Shown piece by piece: positions 5,470 to 5,871 of a stretch of DNA of 5,871 nucleotides; within the stretch, counting starts at the first letter, position 1; the number at the start of each line of letters is the position of its first letter. The DNA is taken from the NCBI GenBank assembly GCA_900551645.1, contig URWP01000177.1:1-5871 (forward strand). The letters are read 5' to 3'. Position numbers and translations under genes: made by a program. The DNA comes from an uncultured Bacteroides sp. Its GTDB lineage: Bacteria > Bacteroidota > Bacteroidia > Bacteroidales > Bacteroidaceae. A model generated the notes under the pieces. It was not told the origin of the DNA. It did no database searches and saw nothing but the letters and a program-made list of their open reading frames with translations.

Positions 5470-5871
5470 ATGAGCTTAATTTTAGTGGCAGTAATTTCGT
5501 TGGGAGCCATCGGGTTGGTCGCTGCAATCATCTTGTATGTGGCGTCCAAGAAATTTGCTGTGTATGAAGATCCTCGGATTGGTCAGGTGGCCGAAGTGCT
5601 TCCTCAGGCCAATTGTGGTGGATGCGGCTACCCCGGATGTGGGGGATTTGCTGCGGCATGTGTAAAAGCCGGCTCGCTGGATGGCAAATTCTGTCCGGTA
5701 GGTGGTCAGCCTGTAATGGACAAAGTGGCCGGAATTCTGGGGTTGGAAGCTGCTGCTGCCGAACCTAAGGTAGCTGTGGTACGCTGTAACGGAACCTGTG
5801 AGAACCGTCCGCGTACGACTCAGTATGACGGTGTACGTTCCTGTGCTATTGCTCATGCAACGTATGGCGGG
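5470..5871 (+). CDS. rnfB: Rnf electron-transport complex subunit B (partial, C-terminus beyond right edge)
   Basis: An ATG at 5470 opens 134 codons that run off the window. Residues 1-25 (MSLILVAVISLGAIGLVAAI and on) form one N-terminal membrane anchor. The 4Fe-4S domain follows: NCGGCGYPGC (48-57), with ligands C49, C52, C57 and C75 (in FCPVGG), spaced C-x2-C-x4-C-x17-C as in RnfB. Further cysteines at 106, 110 and 125, around CNGTCENRPR and YDGVRSCAIA, resemble other RnfB proteins. The two ferredoxin-type clusters expected further on are outside the window. Family role: RnfB receives electrons from or passes them to ferredoxin in the membrane complex RnfABCDGE, which couples ferredoxin/NAD+ redox to Na+ or H+ transport. 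The order rseC-rnfB and the 18-bp gap mark the start of the rnf operon; the other rnf genes should lie to the right. Which ion is pumped cannot be told from this fragment. Confidence 0.93.
   Translation, partial: MSLILVAVISLGAIGLVAAIILYVASKKFAVYEDPRIGQVAEVLPQANCGGCGYPGCGGFAAACVKAGSLDGKFCPVGGQPVMDKVAGILGLEAAAAEPKVAVVRCNGTCENRPRTTQYDGVRSCAIAHATYGG

Noticed and set aside
5482..5856. 124-codon minus-strand frame opposite rnfB
   Set aside because: The plus strand carries the clear RnfB anchor and Fe-S motif; the reverse product is Ser/Thr-rich with no family features.
1..5871. CRISPR arrays, insertion sequences, tRNA/rRNA genes, attachment sites
   Set aside because: No regularly spaced repeats, transposase or integrase motifs, terminal inverted repeats, or cloverleaf structures were seen on either strand.

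Overview
The window looks like core chromosome of a Bacteroidales bacterium (Bacteroides/Phocaeicola type). This rests on four things: moderate GC content; start codons preceded by A/T-rich sequence without clear Shine-Dalgarno sites; three upstream matches to the Bacteroidota -7 promoter element TAnnTTTG; and protein sequences that read as Bacteroidota versions of their families. The species cannot be fixed from the sequence alone.

Layout. At the left edge (1-179, minus strand, running off the window) is the N-terminus of a free-standing alanyl-tRNA editing protein of the AlaX type. It is divergent from the rest across a 138-bp spacer with a candidate promoter on each strand. Rightward on the plus strand come lepA (elongation factor 4, 318-2099), nhaA (Na+/H+ antiporter, 2173-3513) and ilvA (single-ACT threonine ammonia-lyase, 3625-4821). 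After a 207-bp spacer with its own candidate promoter come rseC (5029-5451) and, 18 bp later, the first 134 codons of rnfB (5470 to the right edge), which begin an Rnf electron-transport operon.

How the genes relate. AlaX and LepA both serve translation (proofreading of mischarged tRNA; ribosome GTPase). NhaA and Rnf both act on membrane ion gradients, and the RseC-RnfB spacing indicates co-transcription. IlvA commits threonine to isoleucine synthesis and has no evident functional link to its neighbours. Spacers of 73 and 111 bp separate lepA, nhaA and ilvA. Each holds a predicted RNA stem-loop and neither has a recognisable TAnnTTTG promoter, so partial read-through from lepA is plausible.

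What stands out. No CRISPR array, mobile element, tRNA or rRNA was found, and every gene belongs to a known family. The one really unusual element is an uninterrupted run of 15 G (4869-4883) in the ilvA-rseC spacer. It follows a C(UUCG)G mini-hairpin and lies inside a short ORF whose length would change with the G count. It is a candidate hypervariable (phase-variable) tract, or else an assembly or sequencing artefact. Secondary points are the structured ilvA leader, a perfect 12-bp stem after lepA, and a motif shared by three spacers. I do not see convincing evidence of a new multi-gene system.
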